Below the pieces are notes generated by a model. That model was not told the DNA's origin, did no database searches, and saw only the letters and a list, made by a program, of their open reading frames with translations. Shown in pieces: positions 1 through 13,170 of a stretch of 64,000 bases of DNA. This DNA comes from Cryptomeria japonica (lineage: Eukaryota > Streptophyta > Pinopsida > Cupressales > Cupressaceae). The translations under genes were made by a program, and so were the position numbers. Position 1 is the stretch's first letter. Each line of letters starts with the position of its first letter. Location: positions 824,778,397 to 824,842,396 of the forward strand of contig NC_081411.1 of assembly GCF_030272615.1 (NCBI RefSeq). Reading direction: 5' to 3'.

Positions 1-203
1 AGAAGAACTATATGATTATGGGGAGAAGTCAAAAGAATTATATGATTGATAGAGAAAAGATCTATAACTAGTTACTAGCTGAAGACATGCATGACTCAGT
101 TGAAGGAGAGTACATGGTAAAATGTAAACCAGGATTCCTATACACAATCATCACAATCAAGGGTATTGATACTTGTATTGCCATCAATGCCAAAGGGGGA
201 GAT
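1..203 (+). mobile_element. 3' end of Copia internal region with polypurine tract
   Basis: This is the last part of the internal region of a plus-strand Copia-type element that begins outside the window. A purine run (AAAGGGGGAGA, 192-202) sits directly before TTGTTGGCA, the usual join between polypurine tract and 3' LTR in plant Copia elements. No recognisable pol domain lies in the 190 bases shown. The small overlapping ORFs at 68-308 on both strands run through the LTR boundary and are not treated as genes. Confidence 0.7.
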
Positions 204-1601
204 TGTTGGCATTTGCATGAAGATTGTATTGATGAACTATTTATGTTGTCATTGATGTCAGTTATAACTGGTAATGATGTTGTTATGATGTTGTTTTGCA
301 ACCGGTAGGTGAGATAGTGAAGGAAACCGGTATTACTTGAGAAGAAGTGAGATCAACCGATAACGCTACCTATTGATGTGCTAAATCCTAACCAATGGAG
401 CTTGGTGAATCGGTTGTATTGATGAACGATAATGATTATTCCACATATGCATGTTGTATGTGAAGAGTTTCAAATGGTTTTTGGTGCATAGAGATAATAG
501 TTTTATCTTGGGAATGAGCGAGTACATTGCATGAAGTGGAAACCGCGTGATGAGTTACAGGGATCGATGAAGCAGTGATCTAGGAGCGGTTGAGGTTATC
601 TTGAGTAATGTACAATGATTGCTATGTAATCCAACGGTCATACTTGAACCGATTTGTTTGTAATCTCTACGAGATCTTAGGTTTGTGATGTGTTACCGAC
701 CTATTGCTTTGCTTATAAGGTCGATGAGTTATTTTGTTGTAGTGTTGGCAAGTTTGGTTAAGTGTAAGAGTGATTGGTTGTCGAGCTAGAAGGTATATTT
801 TCAGTATGCGTGAAGGCAGATATGGGCATGAAAAGGATTTGATTAAGCATAGTAGTGTTATTTACCAGATCAACAAACCCCTGTTGTTCTCTAACAATTA
901 CAACAGTCAAATCCCTTAATGAGGTAATCTCTAACAGGCTTAGTGTTATCTAAATCCTCTAACCACGTGATCCATTTGCTTGGATTTCAAATCCTCTACT
1001 GAGGTTACTCCTAACAGGGTATTGCTTCTAATAGGGCATTATAGTCAATCCCTTAACTGGGTGGTCCCTAATAAGATCTATTCTTAACATGACTTTTTGC
1101 AAAGCTTTAACAGGCTTGACTCCTAACAAGGCGAACTTCAGAATAGTTCAGAATACTTGAGGGTATTCATCCCCACCGTGGTTTTTCCCATTTGGGTTTC
1201 CATGTCAAAATCATCGTGTCAAGTGGTGAATGTTTTTGTGGTTATGTTTGCTATGGTTAATTTTCTTAACTGCTTAATTCACTCATATATTTTAAGATGA
1301 CTGGCAGTAATCTAAAATGTGCTTTTACTATTGTTAGTAAAGTATTTGAATATTTTTATTAAAAGGTTTTGAGAGTTTCAGAGATGTTATATTGTTATTC
1401 TGCTATGACAGTCAACCGGTATACTTGACAGTGAAATTGTAATTTGTAGTTCAGTGTTTGAACCAGTTAGTTCTGAGATTGACTTGTGAGATTGTTTTTG
1501 AGTTTGGTGAAAGTTTAGTTAGTTTTCCATCTACTGATTCACCCACACACCCCACCCCCCCTCTCAGTAGTTGTCCGGATCCTTATTGATTCATCATAAC
1601 A
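204..1601 (+). mobile_element. Copia 3' LTR (1.4 kb)
   Basis: The LTR starts TGTTGGCA right after the polypurine tract and ends CATAACA at 1601. Near its end it has the C-rich stretch after GATTCACCC followed by CTCTCAGTAG. The same arrangement (GATTCACCCCTCCCCTCTCAGTAC) occurs near the end of the minus-strand LTRs of element C, so both belong to the same broad Copia type. A block at 1160-1230 (CCACCGTGGTTTTTCCC) recurs in reverse at about 5020-5050. No primer-binding site follows 1601, which fits a 3' LTR. The left duplication lies outside the window, so the right end is inferred. Confidence 0.7.
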
Positions 1602-4600
1602 TCAAAGAAAAGGGCTAACAAAACAAGAAGGGATAAAGAATTTATGGTCAAAGATGAAGTGGTGGTTTATCTAAAAAATAAACATTTCTAGTTGAAATTT
1701 ATAGCTAGTTGAAGATGAAGAAATTTTGTGTATGCAAGATCATGCATAAATTTAATTTTAGAAATTCATATGAAGAAATTAATTTTTAGAAGAGATGGGA
1801 ATGTTCCTAGTGTTCAATATCATAGATATATACCAATATCAAGAAGAAGACTTAGTTAACACAAATGTAGAAGAAAAAAATAAAGTAGCCCATATTATCA
1901 TAGCCAAAAGAGGAAATTGATGAGATATTGAATAGTCACAAGAGGAAGACCAGATGGATTTATAGGGATAATTTATATCATATTCATTTCCCTCTAGTTA
2001 CTAAAAAGTGAGGGCCTCACTTCTCAAATAACCCTGAGCATATGATGTAAGAGGATCCTAGCGAGCAAGTGTAATCTTGCATCAATCAAAAGTTTTTTTT
2101 AACTTGATTTTTCTATTTGTAGGTTTTCAATTTCTAGTTGTAGAAGAATCAACCATATTTTACCATTGTTTGTATGCTAAATTCATGGTTTTGAAATTTT
2201 TTATAGTACTAAAATAATTTTATAAACATATAGACGAGAAATGGATGAATAGAACAACATCATCTAGTTTATGAACTAATGTTGCATTGGAAAACTATCA
2301 TACTTATAATTTTCCCACTTGTGTGAGGATATTGAGATTTTTAGTGGCAAATAATTATTTGTGAAGACTAAATGAACCTAAGGAAATGAACATGGAGCAC
2401 TTCAAGGATTTTTCTTATTATCCCCACCTTGATTGGAAAATCTCACTTTCACTGGTAGATTAAATGTTCCATGAAGCATTGAACTTCATGTCACCTTAAA
2501 GACAACACAAATTACTTGGGAAGTTAGAGAATGCCCTATATTTTTCACTCGTAATGGTTGGAGAAGAGAAGGAGAAATTGGGAGAGAGAATTGGAGGTTT
2601 GAATGTGAGCACAAGGATGAAGGTATAGAACAAAGTTTGATGAGGATAATTCATAATTCATAGAAAGTATCAAATCACTTAATTATAATATTTTTCCTTA
2701 GTAATAATAAAAGGGTTGGAACCTACATGTACTAAGCCCGTTGTGACAAGTTATAACCCATTGAATATGAAATTAGTAAAGTTTATTTTTATTATTTTTT
2801 GTAAATTCCTATAGTTTTTGTGTTGTTTGAGTATTTGGTTACATGGTTGTACAATCCTTTAGTAGACCCTTTGCTCCATGATTGCATCACATAATCTCCA
2901 AATTGTTATTGAATTGCTTGTTAAAACTAAGAGAAATTAGAAAATTTAAAAGAATATCAAATTCCTAATCAACTTAAGCTAAAAGTGAGATACTCCCTTA
3001 TGCTTCTACTTCACTACTCAAGATCGATCTCATGTAGATATGATTTGAACCACTATATTTTGAGATCAAACAAATTCTGATAATTATCAATTGAGGACAT
3101 AAATTTCTAGATTGTGATGAATACATTTTGCATCATATCAACATTATTATTCCATTCTTGTTTGTATTTTTTAATTAAGACAACTCTTTACTATCCTTTA
3201 TAACTATGTGATATCACATTTTAAATATTTATGATATTTTGTTTGAATCTTTTTAAAGATGAAGATGATGTCCCCTTTTTGACCTCACCTATTAAAACAA
3301 GTTGACTAAACAAAACATAAAAACAATTTGAAAAAATCATTTAGCATTCACTATAGGAAAAAAATGAATATATAACTAAACAGATGTAAATATAATTGAC
3401 TATTATTATTTGAAATAATCATTACTAAAAAATATGTATAAAATTTATTTTTAAATATGAAAATGAAATCTTTGCACAAATACACTACTTAAGACAAAAT
3501 AACCAAACAAAATTGAAAAAAAAACCTTAAATGATTTAAAGTCAATATGAAGAAATTGAGAACTTGTACTAGTAAGGTTATGCCAATATAATTCACTATC
3601 ACTTTCTAAAATAAATTACTATTAAATGTTTAAATTAGTACCCAATGGATATATTTTAATGTTCAAATGACTATGAAATAAATGTTTAAATTACTTTCAT
3701 CCATTAGAGACATGTGGGTAAGCATTGAAGCGTGTGGGGATAAAAGTGATGAATGAGTCAGCACTATTTGTATTTAGTGCTAGATAATCGTCACCCAGCT
3801 AGTTTGCGTGACTTGTTTGCCAAGAACGTGAAGCCCAACATTTGTTAACGTATTCCGGCGTGCTATTTGGATTCTTCTTAAATGATATTTTACAGTTCAA
3901 TGGTGAAATTTCTACATCCATGTCAGTCTCACATATATATATATATATGATTTATCCTTTTAAGTTTTAAAAAAAAAAAAATTTAAGTCAATTTTATGGT
4001 TTGTAATCACATCATAAAGAATTGACATTGTGAAATCAAATATTGCAACTTCTATCTATTTCATTGGTTGTTATAAGTTTTCTTTGTTCATTTTTACATA
4101 ATTAATTGTTATATCTTGGTTTCTGAAGTCATTCAATGTGAATTATTTTACAAACAATTCCTATGCATTGTAAGAGAATCATTTTAGGAACACTTCACTT
4201 TGGAGCACTAAACATAGTTTAATTTTACATCAGATCATGATAAGATATTTTTAGGACTCAAGAATATTGTCTTCAATCTTTTTCACTCTTGTAAAACCTA
4301 GTCCAATCAAGAGGGTATACCTAAGAGGAAATGATATGATAATTTCTAGCCCTTAACAATTAGTCAATAATAAAGGTTTCAATAACACAAGCTCTAGGAG
4401 TCTACTATATGGTTAGTTCCATGCAACAAATTAATTCTACAATGGGAGGTATGCATCTTACACAACATATTTCACCATGCCCTTCCTTAGTGGCCAAAAT
4501 CCAAACACACTTTTGTGGAAAATGCTAATCAAGTGATGAAAAGTTGCGCTAATTACCCTCTTCTATAGCTTGGGAAGTCTAGCAAGTGATATCATTAGTG

Positions 4601-4842
4601 TTGATATGAATCGCACCATTAAGCTCATTCACTTCACGAGGAATGATGACCAAATGGTGGCTTATTGTGTTGATTTGTTTAGTTAGATTTTGAACCATTA
4701 GTATGTTTACATGTTGTCTTAGGGTTCATTGGAGTGTTATTATAAATAAGTTCAATGAGCTCTATCCATTATAAAATATCCTCTATGTGAGACTCTTCCT
4801 TTACTTTTGGTTATTCATTCTCTTCTTGAATGTGCACAAGAA
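1602..4842. other. AT-rich DNA, no gene recognised
   Basis: There is no ORF of note, no LTR ends and no RNA gene here. It contains short A/T runs and a small AT microsatellite near 3938-3950. It is probably old, decayed repeat or unique intergenic sequence. Confidence 0.6.
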
Positions 4843-6273
4843 TGTTAAACACTACAAGATGCTGAAGCGGGGGGGGGGGTGTAGGGGGGTGTAAATTAGA
4901 ATACATAAAAACTGATCATATTAAATCTTTACCACTCTACATATCTCATTCATCATAATCATGAAAGTGAACAACAGAAATAACAAGGTAACCACACAAG
5001 AACACCAAGGTTTCTACGTGGAAAACCCAAACTGGGAAAAACCATGGTGAGAATCAAACTAAAAATATATCTATAACTGTTTACAAGATTTAGGCCATAG
5101 GCCAAGGAACTCACTATTGCTAAGAGAACTTATACAAGCTAGGCACACTATCTTAGGGCAAGATACAATGAGGACATGCACAACTAAAGATCACTTCTTC
5201 AAGGCAAAATATATAAAATTTGAAATAACAAAAGATTGGATTGCAAGAGTACTGTGTCAATCAGAGTATAGATTACAATTCACATATCTAAAAACAGTCT
5301 TCAACTTTGTCCTCCTACACATTTAAACCTTTGTATTGCATCACCATTACTTCGCTCATCTACACTTCAACTCAAAATGATTCTATTCTTTATATATCAA
5401 CCACAACTTTGAAAGTGTTCATTAGGTCGGCCTACAAAGATGTAACATGTACATGTCTAACCATTAGCCTAAAAACAATCTCCAAGATAAATCTAGAAGC
5501 CAAATGAAACATGTGAAAGGTCACACCATATTGGCACACCTCCTAGATGTATCCAAGATAACACCTATGCAACAACACAATACGACATAAACCAAAAACA
5601 TATGAGTCAGCCACAAAAGATGAAATAGGTAACTCTGAATCAATGTAACTGACACAATCGTCAATATAGACCAACAACAAAACATGCGAACAACCAAGGG
5701 AGCAACATAAAGCATTAGAAAACTTGAAACTACCATCCACAACACCATATCATCAATCACATCAAGAAATGCAACAGATTCCATCATATTGCTTCTCTAT
5801 ACAGAACTAACTAGAACCCAAATATACATAACTTCAACGATAGATTAATCTAACCACCAAAAGCTAAGAAATAATAAGATATTACATCCCCAAGAATTAT
5901 ACTATGACTACATAGTCTTCTAACATAGATCCGCTAGAAATTGAATCAGAGAGCCTCCTGCTCAAACTTAACTGTTGTTACGTTATCTAGGACACAAACC
6001 GACATACCTACACATGAACATATGAAATCTAAAGAATATGAACACACATATGTCATACTTCAGTCACATAAACATCTGATACACATCTGCCAAAGTCCAG
6101 AATAAAAACCAAATAAGCAGACTATTCACTGGAGCAGTCACATTTATTTGAAACACCACTTCAATAAATGAAAGTCACTAACATAGCATAGTAAAATTTA
6201 TAAAACATCATTATTTGCAATCTTGGACATTAGTATGTATACTCCATACAATTGCATGACATTTGCATCAACA
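4843..6273 (-). mobile_element. Reversed Copia-type LTR, probably solo or truncated
   Basis: Read on the minus strand the segment starts TGTTGATGCAAATG (6273 downward) and ends GTAGTGTTTAACA (4843). Near its 3' end is a C-rich run (plus-strand G runs at 4869-4890) in the position where Copia LTRs here carry GATTCACCCC. The block at about 5015-5050 is the reverse complement of the block at 1160-1230 in the Copia LTR on the left. No polypurine tract or primer-binding site adjoins either end, and the flanks (AAGAA and TGTAT) do not match, so the borders are tentative. The ORFs inside (5117-5787) look like chance frames. Confidence 0.45.
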
Positions 6274-7846
6274 TGTATCAACTACACATATATCAACTGA
6301 ATAGCTTTTGGATTGAGAGAATGGTTAAGTATCCCTTCCAGACCAATAAGTTCGACAAAAACCTAACCACAAATCATGTCACTTATAGTCGGAACCTCCA
6401 CTAGGAAAAATCCACCTTCACACCTCTAACATCCATTGTAACACTTCTCTGCACTAGACCATACTTGAACTTGCCAGACCACTTCCGGATCAACAAGTTT
6501 GACATCAATGACAACATACTCTTGTATTTGCAACAAAGGAGGGAGACACTTTATTTTACTTCATCCAAAACTAACTCAATTCATTTTTTCTTAATACTTC
6601 ACATAAAAAGTCGAGGGATAGAAAAGTTGAACAAACATGATTCTTGGTGAGTTCATTTGTTTTTTCCAAGTTGAATGTTCATTGGATTCCTCATGATGGT
6701 ATCAAGGACTTTTCACTTTCTATTTTTCATTTCTAAATGTTTTAGTTGATTCTAATTAAATACGCTTCTTTGAAACACATGCAAGAGAGGTTTTATATAC
6801 TTCTTTCCTTTTCTTTTATTCTAATTTGAAATTTGAATTAATTAATGTTGCATAAATAACAATTTAAAATGATTTTTTAAATGCAATATATACTTCTATT
6901 TTTCTATGTTTTTGGTAGATATTTTTTAATAAAAATAATCTATTACTAGGAAGGTAAAGAAAGTAATCAAATTCTAATCTACCAAAGAAAGAGAGAACGA
7001 ATATTAACTAAACTGAGAAGCAACATTAGAGTTAAATAGTTTATAGGAAACAACATATGATCTAATTACTAAAAATGAAACTTTACATAAAAATTATCTT
7101 TTCAAAATAAATGAACCTAGAAGAAGCTTTTAAGCTTCTAATGCAACCATTGTAAGTATGTCCTTAGATAGTCCAAATTTTATCCATGGTATCTTCTCCA
7201 TTTCTATCCTTTGGGTACTTCAAGGAAAGATTGAGATTGCTAGAGAAGATAGCATTATCTTCTTAGAAACAAGGATTTGAGATTTGGCTTTATAACGAAG
7301 CTAACAATATTCTAAATAAGATCCAATGCTTGGTGAAGGGATGCAAATATTTTAGCAAATAATTCACAGGTGGCCTACCAGTCATTCTATCTTATGGGAA
7401 GAAAAAAGTTGAAATGGCTTAAAGATTTTGTATTCTCTACTACCTTATGAATGAGAGAGGGGTGGTTTATATAACATAAATGGAAAGAACAAGGCAAAAA
7501 AGAAACAAATGCATAAATTTAATGAATAAATAAAGAAAGCATACCATCTCCTACTTAGAAAGATAAGGTTTGGGAGGGAAATAGGGAAAAAATGAGAAAA
7601 TTAAAAGAATTTATGACCATTCCAAAAGATGATACGGTAGCTTGTGGTGGGGTATGGATCATCTCTCTTTCTAGTGTTAACCAATTGAGTGAATCTATAG
7701 CTTAACATTTTTTGCTTGGGAAACCTTAAGCTCTCTCAAGAGCTCCTACTGCTTAAGAAAAGCATCAATAATTTTAGATGGAAAAAAAGTTCTACTAGTA
7801 TAGAAGGATTGATAATGAGGGGGAGGACCACCTAAAGTATTGTACC
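6274..7846. other. AT-rich DNA, no gene recognised
   Basis: Only short ORFs of low complexity occur (for example 6465-6650), with no motif that I recognise. The segment separates the reversed Copia LTR from the gypsy-type LTR at 7847. Confidence 0.55.
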
Positions 7847-8968
7847 TGTAGACATATAAATCTGACCACTTTTCTAAGTGAATATTTAATATTCATTTTA
7901 ACCCCATTCGTCCTATTAATTAAATTTTATTTAATTAATTTCTTCACATTATTATTGTCACAATCCTAAGCAAAGAGAAGTCACTTCTCAAAGCCTCCAA
8001 AGTCTCCAATAATCATTAAAGGCTTTATGTCCTCAACAAGTTAAGCCTCCAAAGTCTTCCAAACCATTTAAGGCTCTTACATAAGCATTAATGGTTAAAT
8101 CAACCTTCTTGCATGATTAGAGACTTTCTCTCTAACTCAACCCTCATTTAACCCAAGGGTCTCATCAAGCATTCATGGCTTTAACCTTGGTTATCCCTTT
8201 AACCCTTACACAAGAGTTTATCCCTTGGGTAAAAGCTTTATTCAATGGATAACCCTAACCTAACCTTAACCCTTACCTCCTAAGGTAACCTCAATGTCTT
8301 CTCAAGCATTTAATTCTTTCTTCATCTCCTCTCAAGCAACCTCTTGCTGACAATTTCACCATTTCATTGGTGAGAATTGTAAACATGGATTGATTAACTT
8401 TGAATCCTGGCCCTTGTTAAGATTATCTAATCTTGGCCATCCATTGCCCTATTTTCCCTATAAATAGAGCTCTCTTTCTCTCATATTGATATAGAATTTT
8501 TTATGCATCAAACTTATAGTCATTTTGCTAATGATATATCCAAGTCTTTGTGCATCAAACTTATAGCCATTTAACTAAGAATTTTAGCCTCTCTTTATTA
8601 AATCATCTTAATAAGCATTTAGAAGCATTTTAATATCATAGAATATCCATGTTAGACTAGTATATCATTGCTAGGATAATTAGCTATTCTTATCATCATC
8701 TTTATGCTAGCTTAATCATCGTAGCTTTAATATCATACATGTCTGAGGAATGCATTCATACATAATAATCAAACATCACTCGTTCTTGGAGTTGTCATTC
8801 CTAAGTCACTTTTCTCAGTAATTTGAGAGCAAAGGCATTGACTTTAGGGATCCTGTGAGATAGAGAAAAATGGACAACCCTTGGGAAGTTGAGCTATTTC
8901 AATATAGTTCCTATAACTTGCACCAAGAGTCTCATTGGTGTGTGGGCCTTTTGAATAAGACTTTTACA
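7847..8968 (+). mobile_element. Gypsy LTR of the same family as 61599-62817
   Basis: It starts TGTAGACATATAAATC, close to TGTAGTCACATAAATC at 61599. Both copies share CCTAAGCAA..AGTCACTTCTCAAAG, the 'CCTCCAAAGTCTTCCAAA' block, and a TATA region (CCTATAAATAGAGCTC at 8456 against CCTATAAATGGAGCTC at 62537). The A/T-rich first part is shorter here. A likely end is TTTTACA at 8968, followed by TTTTTGACGCCC, which has the look of a leader start. It may be a solo LTR or the 5' LTR of a disrupted element. The ORF at 8870-9061 spans this boundary and is discounted. Confidence 0.55.
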
Positions 8969-9216
8969 TTTTTGACGCCCTCATTTCCCACATACAATAC
9001 CTTTACACAACATGCCTCATTTCTAATTCTTAAAAAAAGTGGACCCCCTTGTATCACTTAGGTATATCCTACCTTACTGTGTTATCAACTTCTCTAGGTC
9101 CTTCAAGTCTCAAATTGGCTATCTCAATAATTAAATTTTATTATAAGTGAAATAGCTTTGTAATTAGAACCCAAATGCCAACTCCACCATGGATGGAAAG
9201 AGCGTTAATTTTTAAC

Positions 9217-9795
9217 TGTGGTCAATTTTTGCACTTTTGTAAAATTTGTTAAAATGATGAAGTTATTATTGGTTGAAGGCGTGGACACTTATGATTGGCT
9301 AATGCTTATGTCATCATCTCTTCATCTTTTTTTCTTTTATGCATATTTTTAAAATAATTTAAAATAATTTAATTCAATTAATTTTTCCCTATAAATTAAA
9401 TAATATTTATTATTTAACTTATTCACCATTTTCCTCCAACGTTAATTAAATCATTTATTATTTAATTGATTTCTCCTATGATTAAATAATTTTCAAAAAG
9501 TTGTTTAATTAGCAAATGCTTCCTTTCAAAATTAAATAAATTCAAATAATTTATTTAATTTCCAATCTTACATAGATAAAATAAATATTCTATTTATGTC
9601 CTCTATGCATTTGATCCCTCTTAATTCTTCCATCTCATCAATCCATGTGCTAATTTTAGGTCTTATCCTCTCTCAAGTTTTCTCATGCATTGCTCTTTCT
9701 AATTAATCTCCACCATTAATCAAATGTTAAGTGAGACATATAAATAAGACCACTCATTCATTTATCTCCCTAGCATTATTTTCAAAGGAACTCTA
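9217..9795 (+). mobile_element. Left part of another gypsy-type LTR (F), interrupted by element A
   Basis: This is A/T-rich DNA with many TTAATTAAAT stretches, like the first part of the other gypsy LTRs here, and a TATA-like CATATAAATAAG at 9738. It stops at the CTCTA duplication of element A (9791-9795) and resumes at 19708. The start at TGTGGTC is a guess. Confidence 0.35.
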
Positions 9796-11700
9796 TGTAG
9801 ACACCTAAAAATGTCTCATTGATCATGTACTAATTATTTGTCTAATTAGTTAAATAATTCTTTAATTATTTAATTAAGTTAATTAATCTATTTCTTCTAA
9901 TTTCATATTTCCTCATCATCTTATTAATTATTCTATTTTCCTATTCCATCATCATTTAATCATTTTAATCATTTTCTAAATATTAATTAAATATTTATTA
10001 TTTAATTAATTCTAATTAATTCCCGAATTTAAATAATCTTTATTATTTAAATAAATTACTAATTATTCAATTTCTATCTCTAATCATCTAATCATTCAAC
10101 TCTCTTCTAAATATTAATTAAATATTTATTATTTAATTAATTATGATTTAATCCTTTAAATTAAATAATCTTTACTATTTAATTAAAGTCCACTTATAGC
10201 ATAATTAAATAGTTTCTTTAAATTATTTAATTAACTAATTAATTCTTCCATTTCCAAATCTCCAAATTTTAATTTCATTTAATTTCATATTCTTCTAATT
10301 TCTTCCAAATTCAAATACATGTGCATGATTTCAAAAACCAAATTGAAAATCAAAGTCAAGTTCTAAATATATTCAAATACTAAATTGAGTTAATAAATTC
10401 AATATTTGAATTAAAATCTCATGCAAAGATTAAATTAAAAATTTAAATCTAAATGCAAGATCATGCTAAATTAATTAATTCAATCAATTAATTAATTAAA
10501 TCATTTATCTCTCCTATCTCTATTTCTATCTTTCAGTTAGGTTTTTCTAAATTAAGCTTTCTTTGTCATCCTCTTAATTCCCTCCAATCATTCTTTTTCT
10601 TCCCTCAATCAGCTTTTTCTCAATCAGTTAACTCAATTAATCTATTCAATCTATTGAGTTTCACTCCTACAATCAGCAGTTCTGTTATGTGACTTTTTCT
10701 TGTGGAATGGAGTTATAATAAATAGTATTAAATAAATATAATTATGGACATTATAATTGTTATGAAGGGTTATGACTTTTGTTACCACCCTTGAGACATT
10801 ATTTAAAACCTATGAATCAACAAAGGAGGCACAGGAGAAGAATATAGAGAAGGTTAAATTGAAAGGACCACAAGAGAGGGGATAGTTAAGGTCTAGTGGT
10901 TAGGCATTGGGCATTGGAAGGGGCATACAATGTGTGTCCAACTCAGGGTATAACATACACTCGGGAGTGTCCTAGCCAGGGCTGCGTTTATTTCATGTCG
11001 TGAAGGCATGTGGGGTTCTGTGTAAGAACTATGTTTATTTCATGTCGTGAAGGCATGTGGGGTTTTGTGTAAGAACAACATCCTCTTGGAGTGCTCCCTT
11101 GCCTGGAAACCCTATACCTATAACTAGTCCTCTGCGTGTAGAAAAGCATCCTCTTCGTGATTTACAAATATGTATTAATCAATCTCAGATAGTCATTGCC
11201 CTAATTAGTTTATCATTACTTGAATAAATTACTTTGATACTTTACTAAAATATTGTGTAAAATACTTGCTGCTAATGACAAAATTAACCATAGAGAAAAG
11301 TACTATCACAAGTTCAACTATCAATTTTCATTTGAGCTCACATGAGTTCCACCTCTTGATCAATCTGTTCCACCTTTCAATTAATCTTCTCCAATTTTCT
11401 ATAAATTGAGCATCCAATCTCCATTTTCAACAATCACGAACTTTGAATCTTTGTGTCACTTGCAGGTTACCAGCGCAATATTTGAGAGCCATCATACCAT
11501 GAAGAGGAGAAGAGCAATGGAAGTTCTACGTAGTCACAAAATAGGGAGTTTTTATTGATTTCATTCATAATTCCTATTTTTCTTGGTTGTATCATTTCAT
11601 TGTTAATTTGTTAAATTTTTTGATTAGAAGGGATTCACGATTTCCCTTTTTGCTTCTAATTGATTACTTGTTTTTATAAGATGAATTTCACATGCGCACA
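9796..11700 (+). mobile_element. 5' LTR of element A
   Basis: It starts TGTAGACACCTAAAAATG and ends CATGCGCACA. It matches the 3' LTR at 18445-19707 nearly base for base over about 1.27 kb once the 628-bp insertion at 10683 and one duplication copy are removed. A/T-rich inverted stretches (TTAATTAAATATTTATTATTT type) dominate the first 700 bases. Confidence 0.92.
10683..11310. mobile_element. 628-bp solo-LTR-like insertion in the 5' LTR of A
   Basis: The insertion starts TGTTATGTGAC and ends ACTATCACA. It is flanked by AGTTC on both sides (10678-10682 and 11311-11315), while the 3' LTR of A has a single uninterrupted AGTTC at the same place. TG..CA ends plus a 5-bp duplication point to a solo LTR. 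It contains a direct duplication of about 48 bp with 'TTTATTTCATGTCGTGAAGG' (about 10987-11075). Confidence 0.88.
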
Positions 11701-11720
11701 TTTTGGTGAACCCAACGTGA
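11701..11720 (+). promoter_or_regulatory. Primer-binding-site-like leader start of A
   Basis: TTTTGGTGAACCCAACGTGA begins at the base after the 5' LTR. Element G has the related TGGTGAACCTGACATGAAC in the same position (33867-33885), and B has TGAACCCGACGTGAA at 45823. The position makes it the tRNA primer site. I do not assign the tRNA. Confidence 0.65.
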
Positions 11721-11819
11721 ACTAACAACAATTTAACCTTTTCTGTGTTCTATGTGATTTTTGCAAATTGTGCAGATTTTTCATTTTTTTTGCAGGTTAC
11801 ACAAATTTCGAGAAAAGAT

Positions 11820-12545
11820 ATTTCTATCATGCAATTGAGCTTACATCGTCACGCAATTGAATAGATAGAATCACGCATTCGACCCTTCAGGGTCACACAT
11901 TTGTTCTGATAGGGTCACGCAATCACCCTGTCACGATCGCACAATCGCCCTTTCTGGATCACGCATTCGCAGGAAGCTTTGTTGTTTAATTTTTTCTTCC
12001 GTCTGTTATCTGTTCTATTTAATTCTGTCTTAAATTTAGTTAATCTGGGATCAAATTTCTTTTTATTTGATAATTTGATTAACAAAATTTATGGCAAGAA
12101 AAGTTCATTTCAAGATTTCAGGTGCAAGAAGGACGAAATAACAAAGGAAAGAAGCCAAACGCTATCAAAAGGTTCTCCAGGTAAAAAAAATGATACAGGA
12201 TTCAGAAAAAACAATTGACCTTAGATAGATATAATAGCCTAGTTCTTTCTTATACAGTTAAATATGATCTAATCAATATTGAATGGATGATGAGGGATTT
12301 GGCTAGGGCTTCACAATTGGTTTCACAGGTTCCTGATCGAGTTTAGTTTTCTTATTTTTTTAGTTTTTAATTTTTTTTGTTGTCTGCATTCTGTCACGCA
12401 ATCGACCTGTTAGTGCTATGCAATCGACCAGATATAGTCATGCATTCGGTCTATCAGATTTACGCATTTGGTTTGTCAGATTTACGCATTCGGTCTGTAA
12501 GTATCACACATTCCCTCAGGTAGTATTACGCAATCGCCTCTGTCA
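11820..12545 (+). repeat. Degenerate short repeats with CACGCAATCG core in leader of A
   Basis: Two clusters (about 11850-11975 and 12395-12540) hold about a dozen variants of 'TCACGCAATCG' or 'TCACGCATTCG', spaced roughly 25-35 bases apart with unrelated filler such as GACCTGT. A weak ORF at 11979-12218 lies between the clusters and shows no recognised domain. Confidence 0.7.
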
Positions 12546-12639
12546 AGTTTTAAGTTTATGTTTTTTGTTGGTTTAATTTTACTACTAATCTTCTGTTTAC
12601 AGCCTGTGGTGGATTCGTAGGGAGGATTAGATTAGTAAT

Positions 12640-12895
12640 TTTGCATGCACATCTCACACTTCAATTTTTAGTGCTTAAAATCAACAATAGTTAAAAAGGA
12701 CATGCATGGATAATCTCACACTTCGTTGTTGGTGTTTAAAATAAACATGGACTAAAATGGACATGCGTGTATCTCACACTTGGTTTTTGGTGCTTAAAAA
12801 TCAACAAATGGTTAAAATGGACATGTATGCCTTCATACTTGGATTTGGTGTTTAAAATCGACATGCACATGCATATCTAACACCTAAATTTGGGC
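12640..12895 (+). repeat. About 64-bp tandem repeats, four copies, leader of A
   Basis: Each unit has the order ATGCA..CTCACACTT, TTTTTGGTGCTTAAAA, TCAACA, GGTTAAAATGGACATG. Four diverged units run end to end. The TTTGGTGCTTAAAA core recurs in the leader of B at about 46300-46440. Confidence 0.75.
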
Positions 12896-13170
12896 TATAA
12901 AATGAATGTGAATCAGGATGCATTAGATTAAATCATTTTTTCATTTTCTAAAGGAAAAGAACTTTTTATTGTGTTTGGGGTGGACCTACTATTGCACTAA
13001 CTGACTTTCTACCCGCCATCGGGCTCTTGGGAGAAAGAAGAAAGGTGACAATGACATCCAAATTTTTTGTTATTCTATGTAGTGAGGGGCATCTTTGACT
13101 GGGGATTTCATCACCCCATAGAGGTACTTCGAATTGGGATGCATTGGGGCTATCATCTCTCCCAGTGTAC

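Noticed and set aside
5521-5787. 88-codon minus ORF rich in Cys, Val and Leu
   Set aside because: It lies inside the reversed Copia-type LTR, an overlapping frame is equally open, and no domain is recognised.
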